Origin: Gordionus sp. m RMFG-2023
Taxonomy: Eukaryota > Nematomorpha > Gordioida > Chordodea > Parachordodidae
Reading direction: 5' to 3'
Length of the DNA: 64,000 nt
Assembly (NCBI RefSeq): GCF_954871325.1
Contig: NC_088777.1
Location: 19,321,366 to 19,385,365 of the forward strand
Both the position numbers and the translations under genes were made by a program. The notes below the pieces were generated by a model. It had not been told where the DNA came from. It made no database searches and saw nothing but the letters and a program-made list of their open reading frames with translations. Every line of letters starts with the position of its first letter. Position 1 is the first letter of the stretch. This document shows, one piece after another, positions 12,566-22,904 of the stretch.

Positions 12566-14510
12566 ACATCCTCACACCAATTTAAAGTCTTTATTATGCT
12601 CAAGGGTTTAGAAGTTATTCGCGTTAACAATGTTACTCAGTCAAGTGCACCCCGGCTTTCCCTATTTAAATAAAGCTAGTAACCGAGCTCTTTGGCCGTT
12701 AGACCTGGATCTCTATTTTTAAATGTATGAAACCTAACCCGGAAACCAAGGAAGTCGCTAGCCTTTAAGGGATTCAACTAAAAAAAATTTATGCCCCCCC
12801 TCCCAACAAGACACTTCTAAAAATAATATTTTTTAATACGAAATCTAATTATTACAGTATAAAATATTTTAGGTTGCTGATATCCAAAAAATTTGTGTCT
12901 AAAGAATTAAAAGTAATTAAAAACTTTAATTAATTCATAGATATCCCTCTATTGATGATGGTTTTTAAAAACCACATAAGGCAATATAATTCTTAGCAAC
13001 TTACATTGATGAAAGGTCAAGTAACTAATATAACTATCTGTTACCATTTTAGACAATGTTTTCTAGAAAGAACTAATAAGGAAAATTTTATAGACCTAAC
13101 TAAATCAACAATTCTTGAAGAAGAGAATATAAACGACCAATCCAAATCATAAAACTATATGGTGGTTAGAGATTCCTCTTATATGACATAATGGAAGCTA
13201 GATAAGTATTCGAGAAAATTATTGTAAGATATTAAATTTCTAAAAGATTATCTTCCATTTTTAATGATATATAAACGACTACACAGTTCATTATTTCTTA
13301 TCTAAAATAAAAATCATATGCTCTCAGCAGCTGTAGTAATAATCTTAAATTACCTAGCCACACAATAATAGATTCTGATTAATTTGCATTCATAGCCATG
13401 ACACTCACGATGTTAACTCACATCAGAATTTATTATGTTAAAGAAATTGATAAAACAAAAACACTAAAAATCTCTAGAAGAAATTATGCAAACGTATTGA
13501 AGCCTTAAGTTATTTACAAGGCAGGGATGCCATATTAGAAATGAAACATTTTATAACTATAAAATAAGAACCAGAGTGATATGATATGATAAAAGAAATT
13601 AATTAAGATTTTATATATTATTGTCGCATTACCTCTAGTTGGTATATTATATCTTAAAATATTAGTAGTTTGTTATAATGGGAAAAATATACTAGTATTA
13701 AGAATTTAACTCAAAACTGTTTTTCAGAAGAAAAAAATAGCTTTCCTAAAAACATGTAAAAAAAGAGAAGAAAAGATATCTATTTTATTACATCCATGGG
13801 ATGAATAATAAAATGCTTAATTTTTAAAATATTTAAATAAATAGATGGCGTTAAAGAATTAAATACAAATTGTCTTATATTTATTATCAAAAGCATTTAT
13901 TGGTAAAATTAATTAAATATTAACTGTAATATATTAATTAACTGTCAAATACGTCTGCAAAAGTGGCATTTTACCTAATATTTTATAAACAATTATATAT
14001 AATAGAGGATTATAAACTATATGTCTACTTACTTTTTATAAGAAATTTCTTATACATATTTGAACCTTGAAAATATTTTGGAAGAGGCATGGTAATTATA
14101 TTTAAAAATGAATAATATAGTTAATTAGTGATTTTGAACTCGGGTAATATTAAATTTGTTAATTTTCAATTCATAAATAATTATATTTATGAAATTAGGG
14201 TTATATAATAATTTAAATACTAAAAGTCAATTTAAGCTTCAAATGTTAATGCTAAATTAATATTTGGTGAGTGATATTGACATTCTATTTTTAACACAGA
14301 ATTTGATTGCAAGCTGACATAGTTATAATTTATATGTATTAATATAATCTAATAAATAAAATTGCACTCATTAAAAATTCAGATAGTCTTATTAATTTTT
14401 AAATAATAAAATTAAATATATATATTAATAGAATTATAAAAGAAATCGTTCAAGGATCAATCAAAGAATTTTTTTGGTTCAAGTGGTTATTAAGGAGCTA
14501 TTAAAATAAA
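12566..14510. other. AT-rich sequence, nothing assigned
   Basis: The stretch 12570-12830 is less AT-rich (with CCCCCCCTCCC at about 12786) and 12870-13520 has weak periodicity of short open frames. I recognise no family. The rest is plain AT-rich DNA. Confidence 0.35.
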
Positions 14511-14530
14511 TTTGTTTCGGGGCTATTCAA

Positions 14531-14581
14531 ATTTTTTAGGGGGCTCGAGCCCCTGCACGCCCCTCCCTAGTGACGCCACTG
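14531..14581. mobile_element. Isolated hAT-type end (CAGTGGCGTCACTAGG, reverse)
   Basis: On the minus strand this reads CAGTGGCGTCACTAGGGAGG, followed by GGCGTGCAGGGGCTCGAGCC, a terminal sequence of a common animal hAT type. No partner end was found, so it is a solo or truncated end. Confidence 0.45.
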
Positions 14582-14599
14582 CCGAAAACGCTAACTCTT

Positions 14600-15467
14600 C
14601 AAAGTGCAAAGAATTTCTTTATTGTTTAAAATTGCATGATTCATTTTGGGTGATTTATTTATTTTTAATATTATTTTAAGGTATGGAACCGAGACTAGAG
14701 CCAGAAACTATCGGAATAGCGTCAAATTTATGAAACGAAACCAGATCAGATTTCAAAATTTTAGAAATCCAAACCAAATTTAAAAAAATATTTAGAATCG
14801 AATTCTTTTTTGATTCAGGTTTCAAGCTCTGATCTTAAATATATATTCTTAAGGAGTTACGAAGATAGTAGTTTTTTAGTTACGGGCTAAACGATTTAAA
14901 GATTTTTTAAAATTATTACTAAATTTTACAATGCGTAAACTCAAGAAATACTGTGTAATAAAGTTCATATTGTGTCAATTTTTAAAATTCCAGAATTGCT
15001 GAAAGTTAGAAGATGATGGGCTAAGTGGGATACCAAGAAATCTCCCGATGCCAATATGGAGTGTTTCTAGTCAACATTTCTTATTTAAATTAAATGTAAA
15101 AAATTTAAATGATATTTTTAATGAAAATCGATATCTGCCATATTTATCAATCGATAAATCTGTACAAATTTAAGCTTCTATAGAGCTTAAAAATATTTTA
15201 GAAAATTTTGGTTATTGCAAAAATCTCGTTTATAATGAGAAAATTAATTACTACTTACTTCAATCTTGGTGCAATATTTTAAGCTTTATTAAACCTTCGG
15301 ATCTTATTCAAAATCCGATTGAGGTGTTTAAAAAACCTGCCACTTTTATTTAGGACAAATGTTAAAAATCTGCTAATGTTGTTACTAGCTACTTTGCTTA
15401 TTATCACATGTACAAATGACAGGTACTATTTACATTGTAAATGTTAAAAAGTTTTCTAGATTGGCTA
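14600..15467. other. AT-rich sequence, nothing recognised
   Basis: A short tract at about 14685-14830 has the look of an eroded transposon end (GGAACCGAGACTAGAGCC). No gene is seen. Confidence 0.35.
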
Positions 15468-15519
15468 CTTCTACCTAGTGTTGTTAATCGGCTTAGCCGA
15501 GTCGGCTCGAACAGAGCTC

Positions 15520-15870
15520 AACCAAATTTTGGGTCGTTTTTTTCGACTCCAACTCAAAGTATTGGTCGTTTTTTACGACTTCGACCCGAGTTCAAGCCGA
15601 AAAAAACGACTTCGACCCAAAATATGGGTCGTTTTTTTCGACTCCGACCCAAGTCCAAGCCGAAAAAACGACCTCGACCCAAAATATGGGTCGTTTTTTA
15701 CGACTCCGACTCAAAATTTGGGTTGTATTTTTCGACTCAAACTTGAAATTTGGGTCGTATTTTTCGACTCAAACTTGAAGTTTGGGTCGTATTTTTCGAC
15801 TCAAACTTGAAGTTTAGATCGTATTTTTCGACTCCAACTCAAAGTTTGGGTCGTTTTTCTGACTCAGACA
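15520..15870. repeat. Left-arm subterminal CGAC repeats of the foldback element
   Basis: Roughly eight units built on GGGTCGTTTTTTTCGACTC, each self-complementary around the T-run (GGGTCG against CGACTC), spaced about 36-60 bp. Subterminal repeats in hAT elements are often transposase binding sites; that role is inference here. Confidence 0.85.
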
Positions 15871-16024
15871 TCGTGTCGTTTCATTCAATCAGACCCAAAA
15901 TATGGATCTATTTTTTAAAGACGACTTAAAGTTAGGGTTGCTTTTTTTCACCCCTAACCCAATATCTAGATCATTTTTTTCGACCAAAAGTCAAATAACA
16001 TTTAGTATATATTAATAACTATTC

Positions 16025-17093
16025 ATCATAGTTATATTTTAAAATTTTTAAGTGAAGATGTACCATAGAAAAGTGCCATTTGTCATGATGGTTATTTTTG
16101 AACTTTTTTAAATGAAATAGATAAAAATATATATTGTAGACATGTTAAATCAAAATTTCAGTGATGATGTACCATAGATAAGTGGTAATTGTCATAATCG
16201 CTATTTTTGAACTTTTTTGAGTTTTTTTAAAGCAAATTGCTAAAAATATATATTCTTAACATGTTAAATTAAAAATTCAGTGAGGATGTATCATAGATAG
16301 GTGACAATTGTCATAATCGCTATTTTTGAACTTTTCCAAATTTTTTTAAAGGAAATATCTAAAAATATATATTCTAAACATGTTAAATTAAAAATTCATT
16401 GGGGATGTATCATAGATAGGTGACAATTGTCATAATCGCTATTTTTGAACTTTTTCAAATTTTTTTAAAGGAAATAGCTAAAAATATATATTCTAAACAT
16501 GTTAAATTAAAAATTCAGTGAGGATGTATCATAGATAGGTGACAATTGCCATAATCGCTATTTTTTAACTTTTTTGAGTTTTTTTAAAGCAAATTGCTAA
16601 AAATATATATTCTAAACATGTTAAATTAAAAATTCATGAAGATGTACCATAAAAAAGTGACAATTGTCATAATCGTTATCATAACTTTTTTAAGTTTTTT
16701 TGACATAATTGGGCTAAAATAAGTATTACTAACATGTTAAAATAAAACTTCAGTGAAGATGTATCATAGATGGGTGACAATTATCATAATCGTTATTTTT
16801 GAACTATTTTCAATTTTTTTAAAGCAAATAGCTAAAAATATATATTCTAAACATGTTAAATTAAAAATTCAAGGTGACAATTGTCATAATCGCTATTTTT
16901 GAACTTTTTCAAATTTTTTTAAAGGAAATATCTAAAAATATATATTCTAAACATGTTAAATTTAAAATTCAGTGAGGATGTATCATAGATAGGTGACAAT
17001 TGTCATAATCGCTATTTTTGAACTTTTTCAAATTTTTTTAAAGGAAATATCTAAAAATATATATTCTAAACATGTTAAATTAAAAATTCAGTG
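16025..17093. repeat. Left-arm 119-bp tandem array of the foldback element
   Basis: The marker ACATGTTAAA recurs at about 16140, 16259, 16378, 16497, 16616, 16732, 16851, 16951 and 17070, mostly 119 bp apart with one short unit of about 100. Most units hold the perfect palindrome GACAATTGTC, AAAAATATATATTCTAAACA, and GATGTATCATAGATAGGTG. Confidence 0.92.
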
Positions 17094-17353
17094 ATCTATG
17101 GTACATCATCACTGAAATTTTGATTTAAAATGTCTACAATATATATTTTTATCTATTTCATTTAAAAAAGTTCATAAATAACCATCATGACAAATGGCAC
17201 TTTTCTATGGTACATCTTCATTTAAAAATTTAAAAATATAACTATGATGAATAGTTAATCAGAGCATTATAATTTAAAGAAGCTTTAAGTTACTTTCCCG
17301 CCTATAATATTAATATATACTAAATGTTATTTGACTTTTGGTAGAAAAAAATA
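17093..17353. repeat. Extra inner copy of the right-arm border block
   Basis: Repeats the block at about 18200-18465 in the same orientation: GGTACATCATCACTG, GACAAATGGCACTTTTC, GATGAATAGTTAATCA, TTTCCCGCCTATAATATT, TGTTATTTGACTTTTGG. The left arm has only one such block and lacks the 50-bp AAGAAGCTTTAA...CCCGCC part, so the right arm has been duplicated. Confidence 0.85.
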
Positions 17354-18200
17354 GTTCAAAAATAGCGATTATGACAATTGTCACTTATCTATGATACATC
17401 CTCACTGAATTTTTAATTTAACATGTTTAGAATATATATTTTTAGCTATTTCCTTTAAAAAAATATGAAAAAGTTTAAAAATAGTGATTATGACAATTGT
17501 CACCTATCTATCATACATCCTCACTGAATTTTTAATTTAACATGTTTAGAATATTTTATTTTTAGATATTTCCTTTAAGAAAAATTGAAAAAGTTCAAAA
17601 ATAGGGATTATGACAATTGTCACCTATCTATGATACATCCTCACTTAATTTTTAATTTAACATGTTTAGAATATATATTTTTAGCTATTTGCTTTAAAAA
17701 AATTGAAAATAGTTCAAAAATAACGATTATGACAATTGTCACCTATCTATGATACATCTTCACTGAATTTTTAATTTAACATGTTTAGAATATATATTTT
17801 TAGCTATTTCCTTTAAAAAAATTTGAAAAAGTTCAAAAATAGCGATTATGACAATTGTCACCTATCTATGATACATCCTCACTGAATTTTTAATTTAACA
17901 TGTTTAGAATATATATTTTTAGCTATTTCCTTTAAAAAAACAAAAATAGCGATTATGACAATTGTCACCTATCTATGATACATCCTCACTGAATTTTTAA
18001 TTTAACATGTTTAGAATATATATTTTTAGATATTTCCTTTAAAAAAATTTGAAAAAGTTCAAAAATAGCGATTATGACAATTGTCACCTATCTATGATAC
18101 ATCCTCACTGAATTTTTGATTTAACATGTTTAGAATATATATTTTTAGCAATTTGCTTTAAAAAAACTCAAAAAAGTTCAAAAATAGCGATTATGACAAT
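17354..18200. repeat. Right-arm 119-bp tandem array (inverted relative to left arm)
   Basis: The marker TTTAACATGT recurs at about 17421, 17541, 17661, 17780, 17899, 18005 and 18126. Units are the reverse complement of the left array and also carry GACAATTGTC. Confidence 0.92.
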
Positions 18201-18559
18201 TACCACTTATCTATGGTACATCATCACTGAAATTTTGATTTAACATGTCTACAATATATATTTTTATCTATTTCATTTAAAAAAGTTCAAAAATAACCAT
18301 CATGACAAATGGCACTTTTCTATGGTACATCTTCACTTAAAAATTTTAAAATATAACTATGATGAATAGTTAATCAAGCATTATAATTTAAAGAAGCTTT
18401 AACTAACTTTCCCGCCTATAATATTAATATATACTAAATGTTATTTGACTTTTGGTCGAAAAAAATGATCTAGATATTGGGTTAGGGGTGAAAAAAAGCA
18501 ACCCTAACTTTAAGTCGTCTTTAAAAAATAGATCCATATTTTGGGTCTGATTGAATGAA

Positions 18560-18905
18560 ACGACCCGATGTTTGAGTCTGAGTCAGAAAAACGACCCAAA
18601 CTTTGAGTTGGAGTCGAAAAATACGATCTAAACTTCAAGTTTGAGTCGAAAAATACGACCCAAATTTCAAGTTTGAGTCGAAAAATACAACCCAAATTTT
18701 GAGTCGGAGTCGTAAAAAATGACCCATATTTTGGGTCGAGGTCGTTTTTTTCGGCTTGGACTTGGGTCGGAGTCGAAAAAAACGACCCATATTTTGGGTT
18801 GAAGTCGTTTTTTTCGGCTTGAACTCGGGTCGAAGTCGAAAAAAACGACCCAAACATTGAGTCGGAGTCGAATAAAACGACCCGAGCTTTGGGTCGGGGT
18901 CGCGA
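18560..18905. repeat. Right-arm subterminal CGAC repeats of the foldback element
   Basis: Reverse complement of 15520-15870, with GAGTCGAAAAAAACGACCC units. The two arms agree at high identity over several hundred bases, so the DNA could form a long hairpin. Confidence 0.87.
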
Positions 18906-18939
18906 CTCGCGGCGTTTTAACAACACTACTTCTACCCAA

Positions 18940-21290
18940 TCTAGAATTAATCATTAATTTATTATTGTTAAAATTTTTAAAAAGATATTTTCGCCCTCCC
19001 ATCTAAAAATTTATAGGCCTGTAAAATCATTTAGTAAAAGTTGTGCGACCCGGTCCAAAATAATTTTTTATGAAGAAAAAATACATACTAAATGTAAGCT
19101 TTAAAAAATTGAGAATTTCAGGCCCGACCTGTAAAAAATTGGCACAAGTTGTTCGGGAAAAAATATTTCCCCAGGGAGCCACGTTAACCTTTAAAATAAA
19201 CACATCATTGCTAGAAATTTTGCATAGCATGCCTTATAAACGTCTTAGATTAAAAGAAATCAATATATATTTTAAAATATGCCCCCACCGTTTTCTCCTT
19301 TTTGCTGCGTTCGCTCTTTCAAATTCGGTTCCCAAAGATTATGAAACTTTGCGTATCTTAGCATGAATAATGATCAAATGATGTTCATAATAATCTTATT
19401 GACTAACGAATTGTAATTTATGTGATACAGAATTGGAGACGAAGTGTAACAAATGTTCGTATTATTTCAATTAAAATTAAGAAAAAATTAAATATAAATT
19501 TGACTGATATTTAAAAAATTTAATCATTAGGAACATGTTGACAATAATTTTAAATTTTATGTGAATATTTACAGATGTCGCTCGATTCAGAAATTAAATT
19601 TTTATTTAATATATAAAATTATTAAAAATAGACCATTTAATTTCCCTGGAAAGCATCATGCAGTTCCGTCTAAAGGAAAGCTCTGAAAACGAGGATAAAA
19701 CGACTTGAATAAATTTTAATAACATTATTTTTTTTTTATTTCGAAATTCTTTCCGATATATTTTTTATTCAAAAATAATTGGCCTTAGATACGCGATGAT
19801 GAGAGCAAATAAATAGAATCTGGCAAAGATTCAAATTAAATAAATAGGAAACGATAGCTGGATTTCAAAAATATAATAATGAAGATATTCCTAATGAAAA
19901 ATTATAAAAAATCCTTAACTGTGTGGACACTTTATTCTGCAACGCTGAGGGTGCAGAGTAAATAATTTGTAAAATTTAAAGCATAAACATTAATAACCTT
20001 AAATATCGGAGGCGATTCCAAATCCATACATCAAAATAAAAAGGTATTATAGTTTACAACATTATTTTTTAGCTTTTTGTATTTGTATATTAAATAAATG
20101 TTTAAAAATTATGATAATTTTTATCTCTTATATTTTTATAGGTTTTTTTCTTTCTATCCATCAGTAATAAAAATTATTTTTGATAATGCTCAATTAAATA
20201 GACTAATGTGCCTGGGTCGCTGCTTCGAAACCATCAAGGGTCATTTAAAAAATAGTACGCTAAAATTTACTATTTTATGGTAAAAATAGTATTATGAAGA
20301 TAAAAACAAAATATGTTTATAAGGATAATAAGTTTCAACTTCATCATTGTGGTGAAAATAAAATTTGAGATAGACAAAAATAGAATTATAAAGACAGACA
20401 AAAATAAAATTATAGAGAGAGGAAAAAATAGCATTATGGAGTTATTATAATTTCCTTACATAAAAAATTTAATTAATATGTTTCAAAAAAAATCTCATAA
20501 TATAGCATAGGGTAACAAAGAAAAGCACTAATTTTATTTAGCAGCTTATTTTGAGTATATAATATTGTTTCGTGTATTTTTAATGCTAATTTGTGAATAA
20601 AGAACTCCAAAGATATAAATATTTGAAAATCTTAAATATACAGTTCTTATTATGACAAAGCAGCCAGTAGATTATTCATTTTGTTTAGCGGTAAACTAGA
20701 ATCTAAAAACTAAAAAAAAACACAATTATTCTACTCAATAGTGTAAAACTAATTTTGATTTAATTATAGATTGATATAAATTGAATTCCAATATTTTTTT
20801 TATTGTTATGAATCAAATATAATGTAAACTAATATCACTTTTTAAATAAATTTATAATTTAGGAATAATAAATTAGGTTATTATATAATAAGTATGTGTA
20901 CATAATATTAAAATAAAACGAAAATATTTTTTTGCTAGGGTGAACTTTTTCAAATATATTTTATGTGATGTTTATATTGCACATTAAGATAGGATTTTTG
21001 GTTAGATAAAATATTTGGTTGATTGCACTATTCTAATTATTTACTATAATTTCTTATATGACTTATATATCAAAGATATTAGTAAAAGTTTAAGAAAGGC
21101 GACCGGTCCAAGATTTACCATTTTTAAACAGAGTATTAATTAATAATATAAATTAAACATTTACAAAGATGGTACCAATTATTTCAAAACTAGAGGACAT
21201 CAAATGTTTTTTTAAAATTATAAATGGGGAGGGTGCGTCTTTTATCGAAATGCCGAAGAAACTTGTATCAAATTTAGCAACAAAAATTTA
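18940..21290. other. Intergenic AT-rich region downstream of the PDE gene
   Basis: A GC-richer patch at about 19010-19160 (CCCGGTCC, GGCCCGACCTG) looks like an eroded MITE. Frames at 19070-19366 and 20098-20283 have no recognisable motif. The 3' UTR of the minus-strand PDE gene must start at 21294 and run left, but its end is not visible. Confidence 0.4.
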
Positions 21291-21294
21291 TTAA

Positions 21295-22904
21295 TTATAA
21301 AATGATACAAATTTTAGATGTGCCACTCTTCTTATTTCGGTATCTATCGAGAGGGCCTGGAGGCGGGTTCCTCGGTTTATAAATAAGTGATTCAAAATGC
21401 ACCTTGCTCCCCATCATACTCTTTTTATCTCCATCCCCATTATTGTTAATACTATTGATATCTGGCTCACTGAATAATTTTTCATCATGCTGTTCCTTGG
21501 TTTTGTAAGGTTCTTTGTCGTGCATGAGCCTTAAAGAATCTCGATGAGGTGGAAACGAACGAACGTTGTTGGAAGAAGTTTCGGCGTTTTTATTGCTTTG
21601 GTACCCATCGTCTCCTGATGGTAATTGCTTGTTTATCGCTAAAGATGAAGTAGACGCCAGGTTATCATTATTTTCGTCTGGGAATAAGGAGAGATTGGAT
21701 TTTTTTTGTTTCTTAAATAACGATGTTTTTTTTGGTCCGCGTTTAATAGGACTAGAATTCACACTTTCATTTTCATTGCTCGTCCTACTGCTGTCTTTAC
21801 GTTCAGGACTATTATCAATCGAGTTGGAGTTTCCATTTTGGGGGAATTCTTTGGTACTATGAATGGAAGAAAACGAAGGTAATATGTTTTGGTCAATATC
21901 GTCATTATTAATTTGATTCGTGTTCGAATTAAGATCTAGTTTTAACTCATTTTGCAAATTATTTGAATTTGGATCCTGAGTTAAATTTTGTTGAATATCA
22001 TTTTGTTTGTAAGCACCAAGAGATTCTTTAGATATTTCTTGAATAGCGTTTTTCGACTCCTTAGTTAAACCATTACTTATTTCTCCTTGTTTAATATCTT
22101 GTATCCTCTCTCCACTATTTTTCGTATTTTCATTTCTTGTTAGAACATTAATATTACCATTTAAACGTTCATCATCATCGTTTAAAAGAGTATCAAAAAC
22201 TTTTTCATTCTCTTCATCAGCTAATACTTCTAAAGATTCGATCCTATTACCCGCTAAAGTTTTACTAATATAATTATTATTAGGCAAGCTTCTTCTAGGA
22301 GGCCTTCTTTCTCTGTTACTCCGAATTTTTTCATTATTCAAGTTAGTCTTATATTCATTGATATCTTTATCCACCGCAATACTCGCTCTATAAGACATTC
22401 TAGTGCCACCTTTATTATAATTAGTTTGATCATGATTTGTTATATTATAATTAAGCCCAGCAACTTGATTATTTTTATGTGGGAAAATGGCTTGGACTAA
22501 ATTTCTAGCAGATTTTTTTCTATAAATTTGAATCGAGTCCCTTTTACCCATAGATTTGTTGTCCAAGGGAACATCAGATTCTGATAATGTTTTGTTATCA
22601 TTACTTTTGTCAGAATCTTTAGAACTATTCGACTTATCAAAAATTTCATCAGAATTATTGCTATCAGTAAATCCATTTTCGTTATTTTCATTTAAATGTT
22701 TTTTTTTATAGAACTCGTCATCTCGTTGGGACCAACCTGGTTCTTTGAAAGTAATGTGAGGGTGGTGTCGAAGCTTATGAATTTTCTCGACCTTAATATT
22801 TTTAATATCTAAATCTTTATTATTAGAACTTTGATTGTTAACATCGTCTTCACCTTCCGATGATAATTTATTATGGTTATAAATGTCGGTATCCAATTCA
22901 CTAG
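21295..22904 (-). CDS. Pde6-like: PDE last exon: long Asn/Ser-rich tail ending in CaaX box CIIL
   Basis: A 1610-nt exon coding 535 residues plus stop. It has no recognised domain and is rich in Asn, Ser, Asp and Lys. Basic patches include KRDS, RKKS and RRPPRRSL, which resemble PKA/PKG target sites (inference), and [11 protein letters not shown] lies just before the terminal CIIL. Leu at the last position favours geranylgeranylation in known CaaX rules. The exon starts after TTATTTAG at 22904 in phase 1. The frame stays open upstream to 22941, but the phase fit chooses 22904. An AATAAA on the minus strand at 21287-21292 is too close to the stop to be a convincing poly(A) signal. Confidence 0.9.

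Larger units (their letters stand above)
15476..18928. mobile_element. Large foldback (palindromic) hAT-type element with 8-bp TSD
   Basis: The element starts TAGTGTTGTTAA and ends TTAACAACACTA, flanked by the perfect 8-bp duplication CTTCTACC (15468-15475 and 18929-18936). It is 3453 bp long and built as two inverted arms. The outer arm (about 15500-15985 and its complement 18465-18905) has CGAC-type repeats. A border block follows, then about nine 119-bp tandem units on each side, with orientation flipping near 17093. It has no transposase; frames over the arms are repeat translations. The ends match the small MITEs at 27295-27517 and 34598-34778, so it was probably moved by the same hAT transposase. 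Confidence 0.93.

Noticed and set aside
15441-15810. Two overlapping frames of 101 and 110 codons (GRFFRLRP repeats)
   Set aside because: They translate the CGAC repeats of the foldback element; the same peptides appear from its inverted arm. No gene.
18510-19002. Minus-strand frames of 72-138 codons
   Set aside because: Mirror image of the left-arm frames; repeat translation.
21287-21292. AATAAA on the minus strand as PDE poly(A) signal
   Set aside because: It lies 2 nt past the stop codon; in DNA this AT-rich the hexamer is expected by chance.
21566-21862. 98-codon plus-strand frame opposite the PDE tail exon
   Set aside because: Antisense shadow; the minus frame is continuous over 1.6 kb and ends in a CaaX box.
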